64,000 bases of DNA from Paenarthrobacter ureafaciens (GTDB taxonomy: Bacteria > Actinomycetota > Actinomycetes > Actinomycetales > Micrococcaceae). The DNA lies in contig NZ_SBHM01000007.1 of NCBI RefSeq assembly GCF_004028095.1, positions 2,976,001-3,040,000 of the forward strand. The letters run 5' to 3'. The notes below the pieces were generated by a model. The model did no database searches. It saw only the letters and a program-made list of their open reading frames with translations, and had not been told where the DNA came from. Shown piece by piece: positions 56,441-64,000 of this stretch. Position 1 is the first letter of the stretch. Every line of letters starts with the position of its first letter. The translations under genes were made by a program, and so were the position numbers.

Positions 56441-56878
56441 GTGGTTGATCGCAAAGACATAGGCTCCTGGCTCAGTGGACCGGACACATCCGGCATCTCC
56501 AAATATCCCGGTGAACGATTGGGACTTCCTGAGTCCGGGCCAGGCTCCATCGCCCGGGCCGGACGGCGCATCTTGGGCATCGTGATCGACTGGACCATAG
56601 CGTTGGTCATCAGTAACTTCGCGTTCGGTGGCAACCAATGGGCCACCCTGGCCGTTTTCGCGGCAGAGCAGATACTCCTTATCGGCACCCTCGGATACAG
56701 CATTGGCCACAGGGTGGCCGGAATCCATGTTGTACGCCTCGGCGGGAAACCGGCCGGCCCTTTGGCCGCACTGGTCCGCACCGTGCTGCTGTGCCTGGTT
56801 ATTCCCGCGGTGGTCTTCGATCCGGACCAGCGAGGTCTCCATGACAAAGCCATGAATACCATCCTGATTCGGATGTAG
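56441..56878 (+). CDS. RDD-family membrane protein
   Basis: 145 residues. Opens GTG at 56441. Three hydrophobic helices (~46-62, 68-88, 105-125) with the RDD-type segments GRRILGIVIDW, GHRVAGIHVVRL and DPDQRGLHDKAMNTI near the end. RDD proteins are small membrane proteins of varied roles. In M. tuberculosis Rv2219A sits in the same place beside glnA1. The stop codon lies in a 22-bp tandem repeat. Confidence 0.85.
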   Translation: MVDRKDIGSWLSGPDTSGISKYPGERLGLPESGPGSIARAGRRILGIVIDWTIALVISNFAFGGNQWATLAVFAAEQILLIGTLGYSIGHRVAGIHVVRLGGKPAGPLAALVRTVLLCLVIPAVVFDPDQRGLHDKAMNTILIRM

Positions 56879-56929
56879 TCAGGCCCTGCTCCGGATGTAG
56901 CCAAACCCTGCTCCGGATGTAGCCAAACC
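56864..56929 (+). repeat. 22-bp tandem repeat, 3 copies, across the RDD stop codon
   Basis: Units 56864-56885, 56886-56907 and 56908-56929 all carry CGGATGTAG, the first containing the real stop. Units 2 and 3 are identical; a partial fourth (CTG) follows. The repeat thus carries copies of the gene's last codons and stop. Confidence 0.9.
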
Positions 56930-56943
56930 CTGCCCAACAAAAA

Positions 56944-56990
56944 GCCGCCCCGGCGCTTCGCGTGACGTGATCACTCGGAGCCGGGGCGGC
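56944..56990. terminator. Bidirectional terminator between RDD and DUF4191 genes
   Basis: An 11-bp perfect stem with a 25-nt loop. The + strand continues GTTTTAG; the minus strand continues TTTTTGTT. It serves both convergent genes. Confidence 0.85.
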
Positions 56991-57006
56991 GTTTTAGTTT
57001 CGGATC

Positions 57007-57768
57007 TTAGCGGCCGCGTGCAGCCTTGCGGTCCGGACGGGCCTTGTAAGGATCAATGCCCTTGGGGATCGGAAGACGGTTACCCAAGGAGTTGATCCGC
57101 TTGGACACGGCGTTCACTTCCACCTTGGTCAGTTCCTTCTTCATCTTGCCCATGGTCTTGGCAATCTGGTTCAGCGGCACCTGGCCTTCGCCGCGGCCGG
57201 ACTCAATCACGTGGACGCTGACGTTGGGGAGAATGCGGGTCAGGCGCTTGCGCTCTCCGTCCACCAGGGTCTTGACGCGATGGCTGGGTCCCTCGCTGAC
57301 CAAGACAACTCCGGGACGACCGATGGCCATGAAGACGGCGTCCTGGGTGCGCGGGTTCACGGCAACAGGCTGGTCCTGAGTGATCCACCCGCGGCGAAGC
57401 GTGCCCAATGCGGCACCCGAGGCGCCCGGCTGGTTCTCGATCTGGGCGAAGGCTGCGCGCTCAGCCCTACGGGAAAGGATGAAGACCGCGGCCAGCAGTC
57501 CCAGCGGAATGCCGATAATGAGGCCGGTGACCCAGTTTTCCAGAAGGAAGCCGATAAGGAAGGCAACGGCTACCACGGCAAGGAACGCCAACACCATGAT
57601 CCATACAACCTGTGGATCATTGCGCCGGGTCATCTTGAAGACTTCGGCGATCTGCTTCAGCTGGCTGGGCTTTTTGGCCTTGGCTTCTTTGGGCTTGCGC
57701 TGGAACAGGCCACGCTTGGGAGCGTCGGCCGAAGGGGTCGAGTTGCTGGAGTCAGGGGATTTCGCCAT
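57007..57768 (-). CDS. DUF4191 membrane protein
   Basis: 253 residues. A basic N-terminus (~45 residues) is followed by two transmembrane helices (~56-78 and ~85-105) and a soluble domain with VVLVSEGPSHRVKTLVDGERKRLTR, the DUF4191 core. M. tuberculosis Rv2219, in the same place between glnA1 and lipA, is the comparison. Function is unknown; the cytoplasmic domain is basic. Confidence 0.87.
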   Translation of the reverse strand: MAKSPDSSNSTPSADAPKRGLFQRKPKEAKAKKPSQLKQIAEVFKMTRRNDPQVVWIMVLAFLAVVAVAFLIGFLLENWVTGLIIGIPLGLLAAVFILSRRAERAAFAQIENQPGASGAALGTLRRGWITQDQPVAVNPRTQDAVFMAIGRPGVVLVSEGPSHRVKTLVDGERKRLTRILPNVSVHVIESGRGEGQVPLNQIAKTMGKMKKELTKVEVNAVSKRINSLGNRLPIPKGIDPYKARPDRKAARGR

Positions 57769-57808
57769 AGTGCCTTAATTCTACGTGATGCATGCACCAG
57801 CACCGGAA

Positions 57809-57846
57809 CCTCCGGCACCGGTAAGTGTTCTTACAGGCGCCGGAGG
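57809..57846. other. Two-part hairpin between lipA and DUF4191
   Basis: An 8-bp stem (CCTCCGGC/GCCGGAGG) encloses a second hairpin, GTAAG-TGTT-CTTAC. No U tract follows on the minus strand, so it may be a weak lipA terminator or an RNA structure of the DUF4191 leader. Confidence 0.4.
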
Positions 57847-57894
57847 CTCCGATGGTTTGGTTCGTCTTCTGTGTTGGTTAGCTGTGGGGCCGGT

Positions 57895-58902
57895 TTAGCC
57901 GTGGGCGGCGAGGATGGTGGAGGCTTCCTGGCGGGTGGTGCCGGAGGATTCGATGTGGGCCAGGGCTTCGGGGATGGCCCAGCCTTTCTTCCGCATCGCG
58001 GTGGCCCAGAGGCGCCCGGCGCGGTAGGAGGAGCGGACCAAGGGCCCGGACATGACGCCGAGGAAGCCGATCTCTTCGGCCTCGTGCTGGAGGTCCACGA
58101 ATTCCTGGGGCTTGACCCACCGGTCCACGGGCAGGTGCCGCTCGGAGGGGCGCAGGTACTGGGTGATCGTGATCAGGTCACACCCGGCATCGTGCAGGTC
58201 CCGGAGGGCTTCGGAGATTTCCTCGCGGGTCTCGCCCATGCCCAGGATCAGGTTGGACTTGGTCACCATGCCCAGATCCCGGCCTTGGGTGATCACGTCC
58301 AGGGAACGCTCGTACCGGAACGCCGGACGGATCCGCTTGAAAATCCGGGGCACGGTCTCGACGTTGTGCGCGAACACCTCGGGCTTGGACGCACAGATCG
58401 CGGCGATGTGTTCGGGTTTGCCGGAGAAGTCCGGGATCAGCAGTTCCACCCCGGTGCCGGGGTTCAGTTCGTGGATCTTCCGGACCGTTTCGGCGTACAG
58501 CCACACACCCTCGTCCTCGAGGTCATCACGGGCCACGCCGGTCACGGTCGCGTAGCGCAGCTGCATCGCCTGCACACTCCTGGCCACTTTGGTGGGTTCG
58601 AAGCGGTCCAGCGGGGAGGGTTTGCCGGTATCGATCTGGCAGAAATCACAGCGCCGCGTGCATTCGGACCCGCCGATCAGGAACGTCGCTTCCTTGTCTT
58701 CCCAGCACTCGAAAATGTTCGGGCACCCGGCCTCCTCACACACCGTGTGCAGGCCTTCCTTCTTCACCAGGTTCTTCAACCCAACAAACTCAGGGCCCAT
58801 CTGGACCTTCGCTTTGATCCACTCAGGCTTACGCTCAACCGGGACCGCCGCGTTACGCTGCTCAACGCGCAGCAACTTACGGCCTTCAGGTGCCAGGGTC
58901 AC
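57895..58902 (-). CDS. lipA: Lipoyl synthase
   Basis: Radical-SAM enzyme that inserts two sulfurs into protein-bound octanoate. 335 residues. Auxiliary cluster Cys in [12 protein letters not shown] (N-terminal motif), radical [11 protein letters not shown], and the C-terminal RSSYRAG motif whose Ser binds the auxiliary cluster. GTG start overlaps the lipB stop by 4 nt (GTGA), so the two are coupled. Confidence 0.96.
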   Translation of the reverse strand: MTLAPEGRKLLRVEQRNAAVPVERKPEWIKAKVQMGPEFVGLKNLVKKEGLHTVCEEAGCPNIFECWEDKEATFLIGGSECTRRCDFCQIDTGKPSPLDRFEPTKVARSVQAMQLRYATVTGVARDDLEDEGVWLYAETVRKIHELNPGTGVELLIPDFSGKPEHIAAICASKPEVFAHNVETVPRIFKRIRPAFRYERSLDVITQGRDLGMVTKSNLILGMGETREEISEALRDLHDAGCDLITITQYLRPSERHLPVDRWVKPQEFVDLQHEAEEIGFLGVMSGPLVRSSYRAGRLWATAMRKKGWAIPEALAHIESSGTTRQEASTILAAHG

Positions 58903-59567
58903 TGGAGTGCTCCTTCTGGTGTTGCAACAAGTGCTTCTTCATGCTTGCGGAACTCTTCCACAAACCTGTCAACGATGTCCGCCGGATTGATGGTCCGGCC
59001 GGTTTCCAGCGACATGGTGGTGACGCTGGCGTCCGTGATTCCGCAAGCGATGATCTGTGCGTACGGGGTGAGATCGTTGCTGCAGTTGATGGCAACACCG
59101 TGCATGGTGACGCCATCCAGGACGCGGATGCCGATCGCTGCGATCTTCCGGTCCGGTCCTTTGTCATCCGCCAGGACCCAGACGCCGGCCCGGCCCTTGA
59201 TCCGAACGGCCTTGATCCCGTAATCCTCCATGACCGCGATCATGATGGCTTCCAGACGCTCAACGTAGTCGCGGATGCCTGCGCGGTTCTTGAGTTTGAG
59301 GATGGGGTAGGCGATGAGCTGTCCCGGTCCGTGCCAGGTCAGTTTGCCGCCCCGGTCAACTGGAACCACCGGGGTACCGTCGAAGGGGCGCTCATGGTCT
59401 TCGGTGAGTTTGCCGGCCGTGTAGACGGCTGCGTGCTCCAGAAGCAGGACGGTACTGGGTTTCTCGCCCGCAACAACTTTGTTGTGGATTTCGCGCTGCA
59501 GGTCCCAGCCCTGCATGTAGTCAACGAAATCAGGGGCAAGACCCAGCTGTGAGAACTCAAGAGTCAT
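58899..59567 (-). CDS. lipB: Octanoyl-ACP:protein octanoyltransferase
   Basis: Moves octanoate from ACP to lipoyl domains, the substrate LipA then needs. 222 residues from the ATG at 59567; the frame is open for 63 nt more, but TAAGCT lies 7 nt upstream of this ATG. Catalytic Lys is in [10 protein letters not shown] and Cys in IIACGI. First gene of the lipB-lipA pair. The start lies 150 nt from the divergent kinase-like gene. Confidence 0.95.
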   Translation of the reverse strand: MTLEFSQLGLAPDFVDYMQGWDLQREIHNKVVAGEKPSTVLLLEHAAVYTAGKLTEDHERPFDGTPVVPVDRGGKLTWHGPGQLIAYPILKLKNRAGIRDYVERLEAIMIAVMEDYGIKAVRIKGRAGVWVLADDKGPDRKIAAIGIRVLDGVTMHGVAINCSNDLTPYAQIIACGITDASVTTMSLETGRTINPADIVDRFVEEFRKHEEALVATPEGALQ

Positions 59568-59574
59568 GACTTCA

Positions 59575-59580
59575 AGCTTA
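59575..59580 (-). promoter_or_regulatory. -10 element (TAAGCT) of lipB
   Basis: On the minus strand TAAGCT is followed by TGAAGTC and the lipB ATG, a 7-nt leaderless spacing. Confidence 0.45.
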
Positions 59581-59705
59581 GACCCCGTGGAACGGTGCCC
59601 ATGGTTTTGTGGTGAACCTCTCAGTCGCATCCGTGCGGCGTCGGGCGGATCGGGCGATGGCCTTGGAGCCTGTGGATAACTTCTGCAGGAAAACCCGGCG
59701 TGGGG

Positions 59706-59711
59706 TAGACC
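59706..59711 (+). promoter_or_regulatory. -10-like element (TAGACC) of the kinase-like gene at 59718
   Basis: TAGACC lies 6 nt before the ATG. It departs from TANNNT at the last base, so it is the weakest member of the leaderless set. Confidence 0.3.
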
Positions 59712-59717
59712 TTTGAC

Positions 59718-61337
59718 ATGGGTTCTCCGGATAAATCTCCTTCATCTCCGCCTGCCATTCCCGGCTATCGGGTCCACCGTTTCCTGGGTCGAGGTGCATC
59801 CTCCACAGTCTGGTTGGCTGAAAAGGACCACGGCCCGGGGCACGGGGCCGGCTCAAGGTTCGCCATCAAGTGCATCGCCGTCCCGGAGAAGGATGCCGGG
59901 AACGTACCCATGGTGGACGGCGCGTCCCGGGAGGTGGCAGTGATGTCATCGCTCCGGCACGGGCACTTGCTGAGGGTTCACGACGTCGTGCAGTTCAGTG
60001 GCAACGGTTCCGACGGCGTGGGACTCGTCCTCGACTACGCCGCCGGAGGCTCACTGGCCGCCCTCGTCGCGATACGCGGCAGCCTCGGCATCGGCGAGGC
60101 GGTGACCGTCCTGGTTCCGCTGGCGCATGCACTGTCCTATCTGCACGGTGAGGGCACTGTGCACGGTGATATCTCGCCCGGTAACGTCCTCTTCACCTCC
60201 CACGGCAAGCCCTTGCTGGCAGATCTGGGAACGGCAAGCCTTCTGGGAGAAGTCCAGGATTCCCACCCGGCGGGGACCGAAGGCTTCGCGGACAGTTTTT
60301 CCACTGGCCGGGCGGGCAGGAGGATCCTCCAACCTGCCCGCGATGTGTACTCATTGGCTGCGTTGGGTTGGTTTTGCCTCACCGGCCACGCTCCTGAGCC
60401 TGGCCCCGAACGGCCCCCGTTGCCGTTGTTGGTTCCGGGGGTTCCTTCCGGCCTTGCCGCGGCCCTCGAGGCCGGGCTCGATCCCGATCCGAAGGCCCGC
60501 CCCACTGCCAAAGAGTTCGGTACGGCCGTGCACCGAAGCGCGGCCGCGCATCCGGTGGATCTTGCCGGGGCGGTCCACCCGTCCGTCATTCCAGAGCTGT
60601 TGACCCGCCGGCGGGACGCGGATACACGACGACGGCGGCTCCCGTGGCGCCGCAAGCGGGCCACGCCATTGGTTTGGGAAAGTGATGTAATCTCCTCCGG
60701 GACCCTGCGTGCCGCTGGCCGCCGGTCCTCCGGCAAAGGCGTTCGGGGAGGCATCATAAAGGCCGGAACGATCGGCGTAGCCGGTCTGGCGCTCCTTGCG
60801 GCCGGGGCCTACTTGTGGCCCAACGGATCCCCATCACAGCAGACCCCTGATGCCACCGCTGTTTCGACGGGGGAGCGGTCCGCTGTTCCAGTCGCCGGGA
60901 CCACACCATTCAGCCATGACCTCCCGGCCGACCTCGCCCAAGCTCTCAAGGCGACCGAACCCGAGGCCGCCCTCCCGGCCCTGTCACGAGTGCGGGACCT
61001 TGCATTGCGCGAAGGACGACCGGAGCTGCTGGCCCTGGTCAATGGTCCCGGCTCGCCGGCTGAGGCTGCAGATAAGGACTTATCCGGGCACCTCGCCTCG
61101 CAAGGCATCCGGCTGGGCGGCTTGTCCACCGAGGTGGCCAACGTTTCCCTGCGAAGCAAGGATGGAAACAGCGCCGAAGTGGAACTGACAGCAACCACCT
61201 CCGACTACGAAGAGAGGGACGCAGCGGGCCGGGTCATGCACCGGCAGCCGGCAGGCAAACCCCAGGACCTGCGGCTCGTCTTGAAACGGACGGAAGGGGC
61301 ATGGCGCATCGTCGAAATCCTGGCTTCGGACCAGTGA
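59718..61337 (+). CDS. Membrane Ser/Thr kinase-like protein with an altered catalytic loop
   Basis: 539 residues. Kinase-like domain ~15-275: GRGASSTVW (loop), Lys51, Glu72; the catalytic loop is HGDISPGN (149-156), with Gly where HRD has Arg; the metal Asp is DLG (169-171), not DFG. The activation loop has an insertion. A basic juxtamembrane region leads to one transmembrane helix (~350-370) and an extracellular domain of ~165 residues (alpha-helical, no PASTA repeats) that I do not recognise. The conserved Asp and Lys suggest possible activity. Confidence 0.8.
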   Translation: MGSPDKSPSSPPAIPGYRVHRFLGRGASSTVWLAEKDHGPGHGAGSRFAIKCIAVPEKDAGNVPMVDGASREVAVMSSLRHGHLLRVHDVVQFSGNGSDGVGLVLDYAAGGSLAALVAIRGSLGIGEAVTVLVPLAHALSYLHGEGTVHGDISPGNVLFTSHGKPLLADLGTASLLGEVQDSHPAGTEGFADSFSTGRAGRRILQPARDVYSLAALGWFCLTGHAPEPGPERPPLPLLVPGVPSGLAAALEAGLDPDPKARPTAKEFGTAVHRSAAAHPVDLAGAVHPSVIPELLTRRRDADTRRRRLPWRRKRATPLVWESDVISSGTLRAAGRRSSGKGVRGGIIKAGTIGVAGLALLAAGAYLWPNGSPSQQTPDATAVSTGERSAVPVAGTTPFSHDLPADLAQALKATEPEAALPALSRVRDLALREGRPELLALVNGPGSPAEAADKDLSGHLASQGIRLGGLSTEVANVSLRSKDGNSAEVELTATTSDYEERDAAGRVMHRQPAGKPQDLRLVLKRTEGAWRIVEILASDQ

Positions 61338-61381
61338 GGGCTTCCGGCCGGTGAGGGGGTCGGGCTTGCAGGCTGTTGAAC

Positions 61382-62284
61382 TTACCGGCCAGGCCGGCTC
61401 GTCAGCCAGGCCACTGCCTGGCGCAGTTCGGGATGCTGCCACGTAAAGCCCGCCCCGGCCAGCTTGCCTGGATACATCGCTTGGTCTGCCATAACCAGCT
61501 CATCGGCAAGTCCGCCCAGGACAAGCCTGAGGGCCGGCCGGGGTACCCGCAGGAATGCCGGCCGGTGGAAGCCCTCGGCCAGCCGGGCAACGATTGTGTT
61601 GACGTCCGCGAGGCCCGGAGCGCAGAGGTTCACGGCGCCCTCAAGCTGCGAATCCACAAGGAACGCCAGCGCCGAGGCCTCGTCGGCCAAGGTGATCCAC
61701 GGCCAGTACTGCCGGCCGTTGCCAAAGGGGCCGCCCAAGCCAACTTTGAGGAGTGGAAGCAACGGACCCAGCGCCCCGCCTTGGGTGCTCAGCACGACGC
61801 CGGTACGGGGAGTCACCACCCTGACACCGTCGGGAGCCGTCCTGGCCGCTTCCTCCCACTGCACGCACAATGGCGCCAACACTCCGACTTCGCCGGGGGC
61901 TGAGTCCTCATGAAGGACTTCCCGGCGGGACGCTCCGTAATACCCCGACGCCGACTGGCTGACGAAGGTGCGTGGCGGGGAACCGAGCCTGCCCATTGCC
62001 GCCGTCAGGGTCCGGGTAGGTTGGAGCCTGGAATCGTGCAGAACCCGGATCCTGTTCTTCGTCCAGGGACGGTCACCGATCCCCGCGCCGGAAAGGTTCA
62101 CTACGGCGTCGGCACCGTCCAGGACCGCTTCGTCCAGGACACCTGCGGACGGATCCCAGGACCACTCCTTGTTGTTGGCCGCAGGCCTGCGCACCAACCG
62201 GATCACCTCATCCCCACGGGACTCCAGCAGCTTGGACAACGCGGTGCCAATCATTCCGGAAGCTCCGGACATCACGATTCTCAT
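61382..62284 (-). CDS. TIGR01777-family NAD(P)-dependent epimerase
   Basis: 300 residues from the ATG at 62284. Rossmann-fold start MRIVMSGASGMIGTAL, then VNLSGAGIGDRPWT and SASGYYGASR (Tyr of the SDR active site), with the C-terminal AGFTWQHPEL region of the DUF1731 domain. M. tuberculosis Rv2216 sits in the same place after lipB/lipA. Substrate is unknown; E. coli YfcH is the same family. GAGATGGG lies about 6 nt upstream. Confidence 0.9.
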   Translation of the reverse strand: MRIVMSGASGMIGTALSKLLESRGDEVIRLVRRPAANNKEWSWDPSAGVLDEAVLDGADAVVNLSGAGIGDRPWTKNRIRVLHDSRLQPTRTLTAAMGRLGSPPRTFVSQSASGYYGASRREVLHEDSAPGEVGVLAPLCVQWEEAARTAPDGVRVVTPRTGVVLSTQGGALGPLLPLLKVGLGGPFGNGRQYWPWITLADEASALAFLVDSQLEGAVNLCAPGLADVNTIVARLAEGFHRPAFLRVPRPALRLVLGGLADELVMADQAMYPGKLAGAGFTWQHPELRQAVAWLTSRPGR

Positions 62285-62357
62285 GACCCATCTCACCATG
62301 GGCCGGTGCATGCTGGAAACGCCGCTGAACAGCGGCGACGGTGTTTCACCTTCTGAC

Positions 62358-62363
62358 TATGAT
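62358..62363 (+). promoter_or_regulatory. -10 element (TATGAT) of the Tricorn-like protease gene
   Basis: TATGAT lies 6 nt before the ATG at 62370, with CGAACA between. The -35 is weak. The hexamer equals that of map, with the same spacing. Confidence 0.5.
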
Positions 62364-62369
62364 CGAACA

Positions 62370-64000
62370 ATGACCTCTTCCAGTTACCTCCGCTTTCCGC
62401 ATGTGCACGGCGACCTTGTCACGTTCGTGGCCGAAGACGACATCTGGATTGCTCCCGTCACGGGCGGCCGCGCCTGGCGGGTCTCCTCCCAGCAGTTGCC
62501 GGCACGGAATCCCAGGTTCACCCCGGACGGCAAGCGACTCGTGTGGACAACGGTGGTGGGAACGGCGCCGGAAGTGGTGACTGCCGATATCAACGGTGCC
62601 GGTTACAAACAGTTGAGCTACTTCGGGCACAGCACTACCAAAGTCAAGGGGTTCAACCCATCGGGCCACATCGTGGTGACCAGCGCCTTCCAGAAGGCCG
62701 AAAGCCGGCACACCCACGCCTATAGCCTGCCGCTGGAAGGCGGCGCCGCCGTCGAACTTCCTTTCGGACCTGTAGAGGGTGTCGCATTCGGCCCGGAGGT
62801 TGGGGATGAGCGGCCGGTTGTCCTGGCGAGCGTCCTGTCCCGGGAACCTGCGTGGTGGAAGCGGTACCGGGGTGGTACGGCAGGGAAGTTGTGGATCGAT
62901 GCTGACGGCAACGGTGAGTACGAGCGGTTGGTCCCGGAGCTCGACGGCAACCTTACCGACCCCCTGTGGATCAAGGACCGCATTGCCTTCCTCTCCGACC
63001 ATGAGGGATACGGCAACCTGTATTCGGTCCGCCCGGACGGTTCCGATCTGCGCCGGCATACCGACCACGAGGACTTCTACGTCCGGCACGCAAGCACGGA
63101 CGGTACAAGGGTGGTGTTTGAATCCGCGGGGGAGCTGTGGATCCTTCCGTCACTGGATTCCGAGGCTGTAGCCACCAAACTGGAGATCACGCTCGGGTCC
63201 GCTTCACCGGCTCGTCGCCCGGCCCCCTTGAAGGTGTCGGGCCACCTCGGTGACGTGGTTCCCAACATCAACGGAACCGCCAGCGCCGTTGAAACCCACG
63301 GCACGGTCCATTGGTTGCGCCATAAGGACGGCCCGTCGCGCGTGGTTGAAGCGACGCCCGGCGTGCGTGCGCGCCTCCCGCGTCCCCTGACGGACGGCAG
63401 GATTGCCTACGTAGCCGATCACGACGGCGTCGAAGCCCTCTACATCAAACGTATTGCCGCGCGCTTGGCCCCTCCCGCAAAGCCTGCGACGGCACAGGCC
63501 GTGACGGGCCAGTCCGCCGCGGAGCCGTCGCCGGAAGAAGCCAGCGAAGCGCCGGACGGAGTCCTCCCGAAGCCGGTGGCCGTATCCCGCGTTGTGGGTC
63601 GACCCGAATCAGCGGCGGGAGCCCCGCAGGAACCCAAGGCCGGAGACCCCGCGTCGGCAAGCGCGGGAACAGCGCAAGCGGACACCGGAGCTCCGTCACC
63701 GGACACGGCGGCTGCGGCGGCGGAGCCCACTGCTGCCCCCGAAGCGAAGCACCACGGCGAAGTCAGGGTGGAACTTCCGGCGCCTGCCAGGGTCAGCGCG
63801 CTGGAAGCAAGCCCCGATGGCCGCTGGTTGGCGATCGGAACTGCGTTCGGTGACGTGTTTGTGGCGGACGCGGCGTCCGGAGCCTTGTCCCGGCTGGTCA
63901 GCATCGGTGAAGGCAGCGTCGAACAGCTGGCCTGGTCGGCGGATTCGCAGTGGCTCGCCTGGTCCGAGCCGGTGACGTCGTTCGGGACGCGCAGCAAGCT
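62370..64000 (+). CDS. Tricorn-type S41 protease, N-terminal part (cut by window end)
   Basis: The frame is open from the ATG at 62370 to the window end (543 residues seen). It begins SYLRFPHVHGDLVTFVAEDDIWI, the conserved opening of the Tricorn beta-propeller. Propeller-type repeats follow (NPRFTPDGKRLVW, DRIAFLSDHEGYGNLYSV, DGRIAYVADHDGVEALY). A ~100-residue Ala/Pro/Glu-rich stretch (~364-462) interrupts the propeller, then a blade resumes with ASPDGRWLAIGTAFGDVFV. The S41 catalytic part should follow outside the window. Tricorn trims peptides from the proteasome. Confidence 0.88.
   Translation, partial: MTSSSYLRFPHVHGDLVTFVAEDDIWIAPVTGGRAWRVSSQQLPARNPRFTPDGKRLVWTTVVGTAPEVVTADINGAGYKQLSYFGHSTTKVKGFNPSGHIVVTSAFQKAESRHTHAYSLPLEGGAAVELPFGPVEGVAFGPEVGDERPVVLASVLSREPAWWKRYRGGTAGKLWIDADGNGEYERLVPELDGNLTDPLWIKDRIAFLSDHEGYGNLYSVRPDGSDLRRHTDHEDFYVRHASTDGTRVVFESAGELWILPSLDSEAVATKLEITLGSASPARRPAPLKVSGHLGDVVPNINGTASAVETHGTVHWLRHKDGPSRVVEATPGVRARLPRPLTDGRIAYVADHDGVEALYIKRIAARLAPPAKPATAQAVTGQSAAEPSPEEASEAPDGVLPKPVAVSRVVGRPESAAGAPQEPKAGDPASASAGTAQADTGAPSPDTAAAAAEPTAAPEAKHHGEVRVELPAPARVSALEASPDGRWLAIGTAFGDVFVADAASGALSRLVSIGEGSVEQLAWSADSQWLAWSEPVTSFGTRSK

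Noticed and set aside
57211..59223. 670-codon + strand frame opposite DUF4191, lipA and lipB
   Set aside because: Runs through three genes on the other strand that have complete catalytic motifs.
1..64000. tRNA, rRNA, prophage, IS element, toxin-antitoxin or defence genes
   Set aside because: None seen: no T-arm signatures outside coding genes, no transposase, integrase or nuclease-defence motifs; gene content is core throughout.

Overview
The window is a GC-rich (about 65%), gene-dense piece of an actinobacterial chromosome. The gene order and the proteins fit the Micrococcaceae, closest to Arthrobacter/Paenarthrobacter. Support comes from the mraZ-to-divIVA division and cell-wall cluster, the aroF/PASTA-kinase/Rv2175c-like/idsA neighbourhood, panB-glnA2-glnE-glnA-RDD-DUF4191-lipA-lipB in the order known from Mycobacterium tuberculosis, and a MurE lacking the Arg of meso-DAP-adding enzymes, as expected for L-lysine peptidoglycan. 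No rRNA, tRNA, CRISPR array, insertion sequence, prophage or integrase was seen. This is core chromosome; the novelty lies in regulatory sequences, repeats and small proteins.

Layout. 1-7.6 kb: the end of pyruvate carboxylase, a long-chain acyl-CoA ligase, a ROK sugar kinase, a small membrane protein, two tandem alpha/beta hydrolases and a PlsC-type acyltransferase. 7.6-17 kb: class II DAHP synthase, a PASTA Ser/Thr kinase, a LysM-transglycosylase behind a striking 9-bp repeat array, an Rv2175c-like DNA-binding protein, a polyprenyl synthase coupled to a lipoprotein, DNA polymerase IV and a DUF3040 protein. 17-38 kb: the dcw cluster (mraZ, rsmH, ftsL, ftsI, murE, murF, mraY, murD, ftsW, murG, murC, ftsQ, ftsZ, pgeF, yggS, sepF, yggT, divIVA), mostly with 4-nt start/stop overlaps, followed by lspA and rluD. 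38.8-48.6 kb: dnaE, a flavin reductase, a membrane protein, hisD, nrdR, polyphosphate glucokinase, methionine aminopeptidase, a 54-aa SPOR-like protein and panB. 48.8-57.8 kb: nitrogen assimilation (glnA2, glnE, glnA1) with small zinc-ribbon proteins between, an RDD protein and a DUF4191 membrane protein. 57.9-64 kb: lipA/lipB, a degenerate-looking membrane Ser/Thr kinase, a TIGR01777 epimerase and the start of a Tricorn-type protease, cut by the window end.

How the genes work together. The dcw cluster makes lipid II from UDP-MurNAc (MurC-F, MraY, MurG), builds the septum (FtsL, FtsI, FtsW, FtsQ, FtsZ, SepF) and directs polar growth (DivIVA). The PASTA kinase and LysM-transglycosylase are plausible envelope sensors and remodellers. 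GlnE is expected to adenylylate GlnA1, which has the target Tyr, but not GlnA2, which lacks it. LipB and LipA make protein-bound lipoate.

Regulatory reading. Three 10-bp-phased GTGG repeats sit on the mraZ promoter (probable MraZ operator). A TTSAAYTAGAGG element is shared by the ftsZ and divIVA promoters. A NrdR-box-like pair lies ahead of nrdR. A GTAAC-N6-GAAAC GlnR-type site lies ahead of glnA. Fourteen genes have a TANNNT-like -10 exactly 6-7 nt before the start codon, suggesting that leaderless transcription is common here. Exact tandem repeats of 9, 13, 17 and 22 bp occur in several intergenic regions, two of them straddling stop codons.
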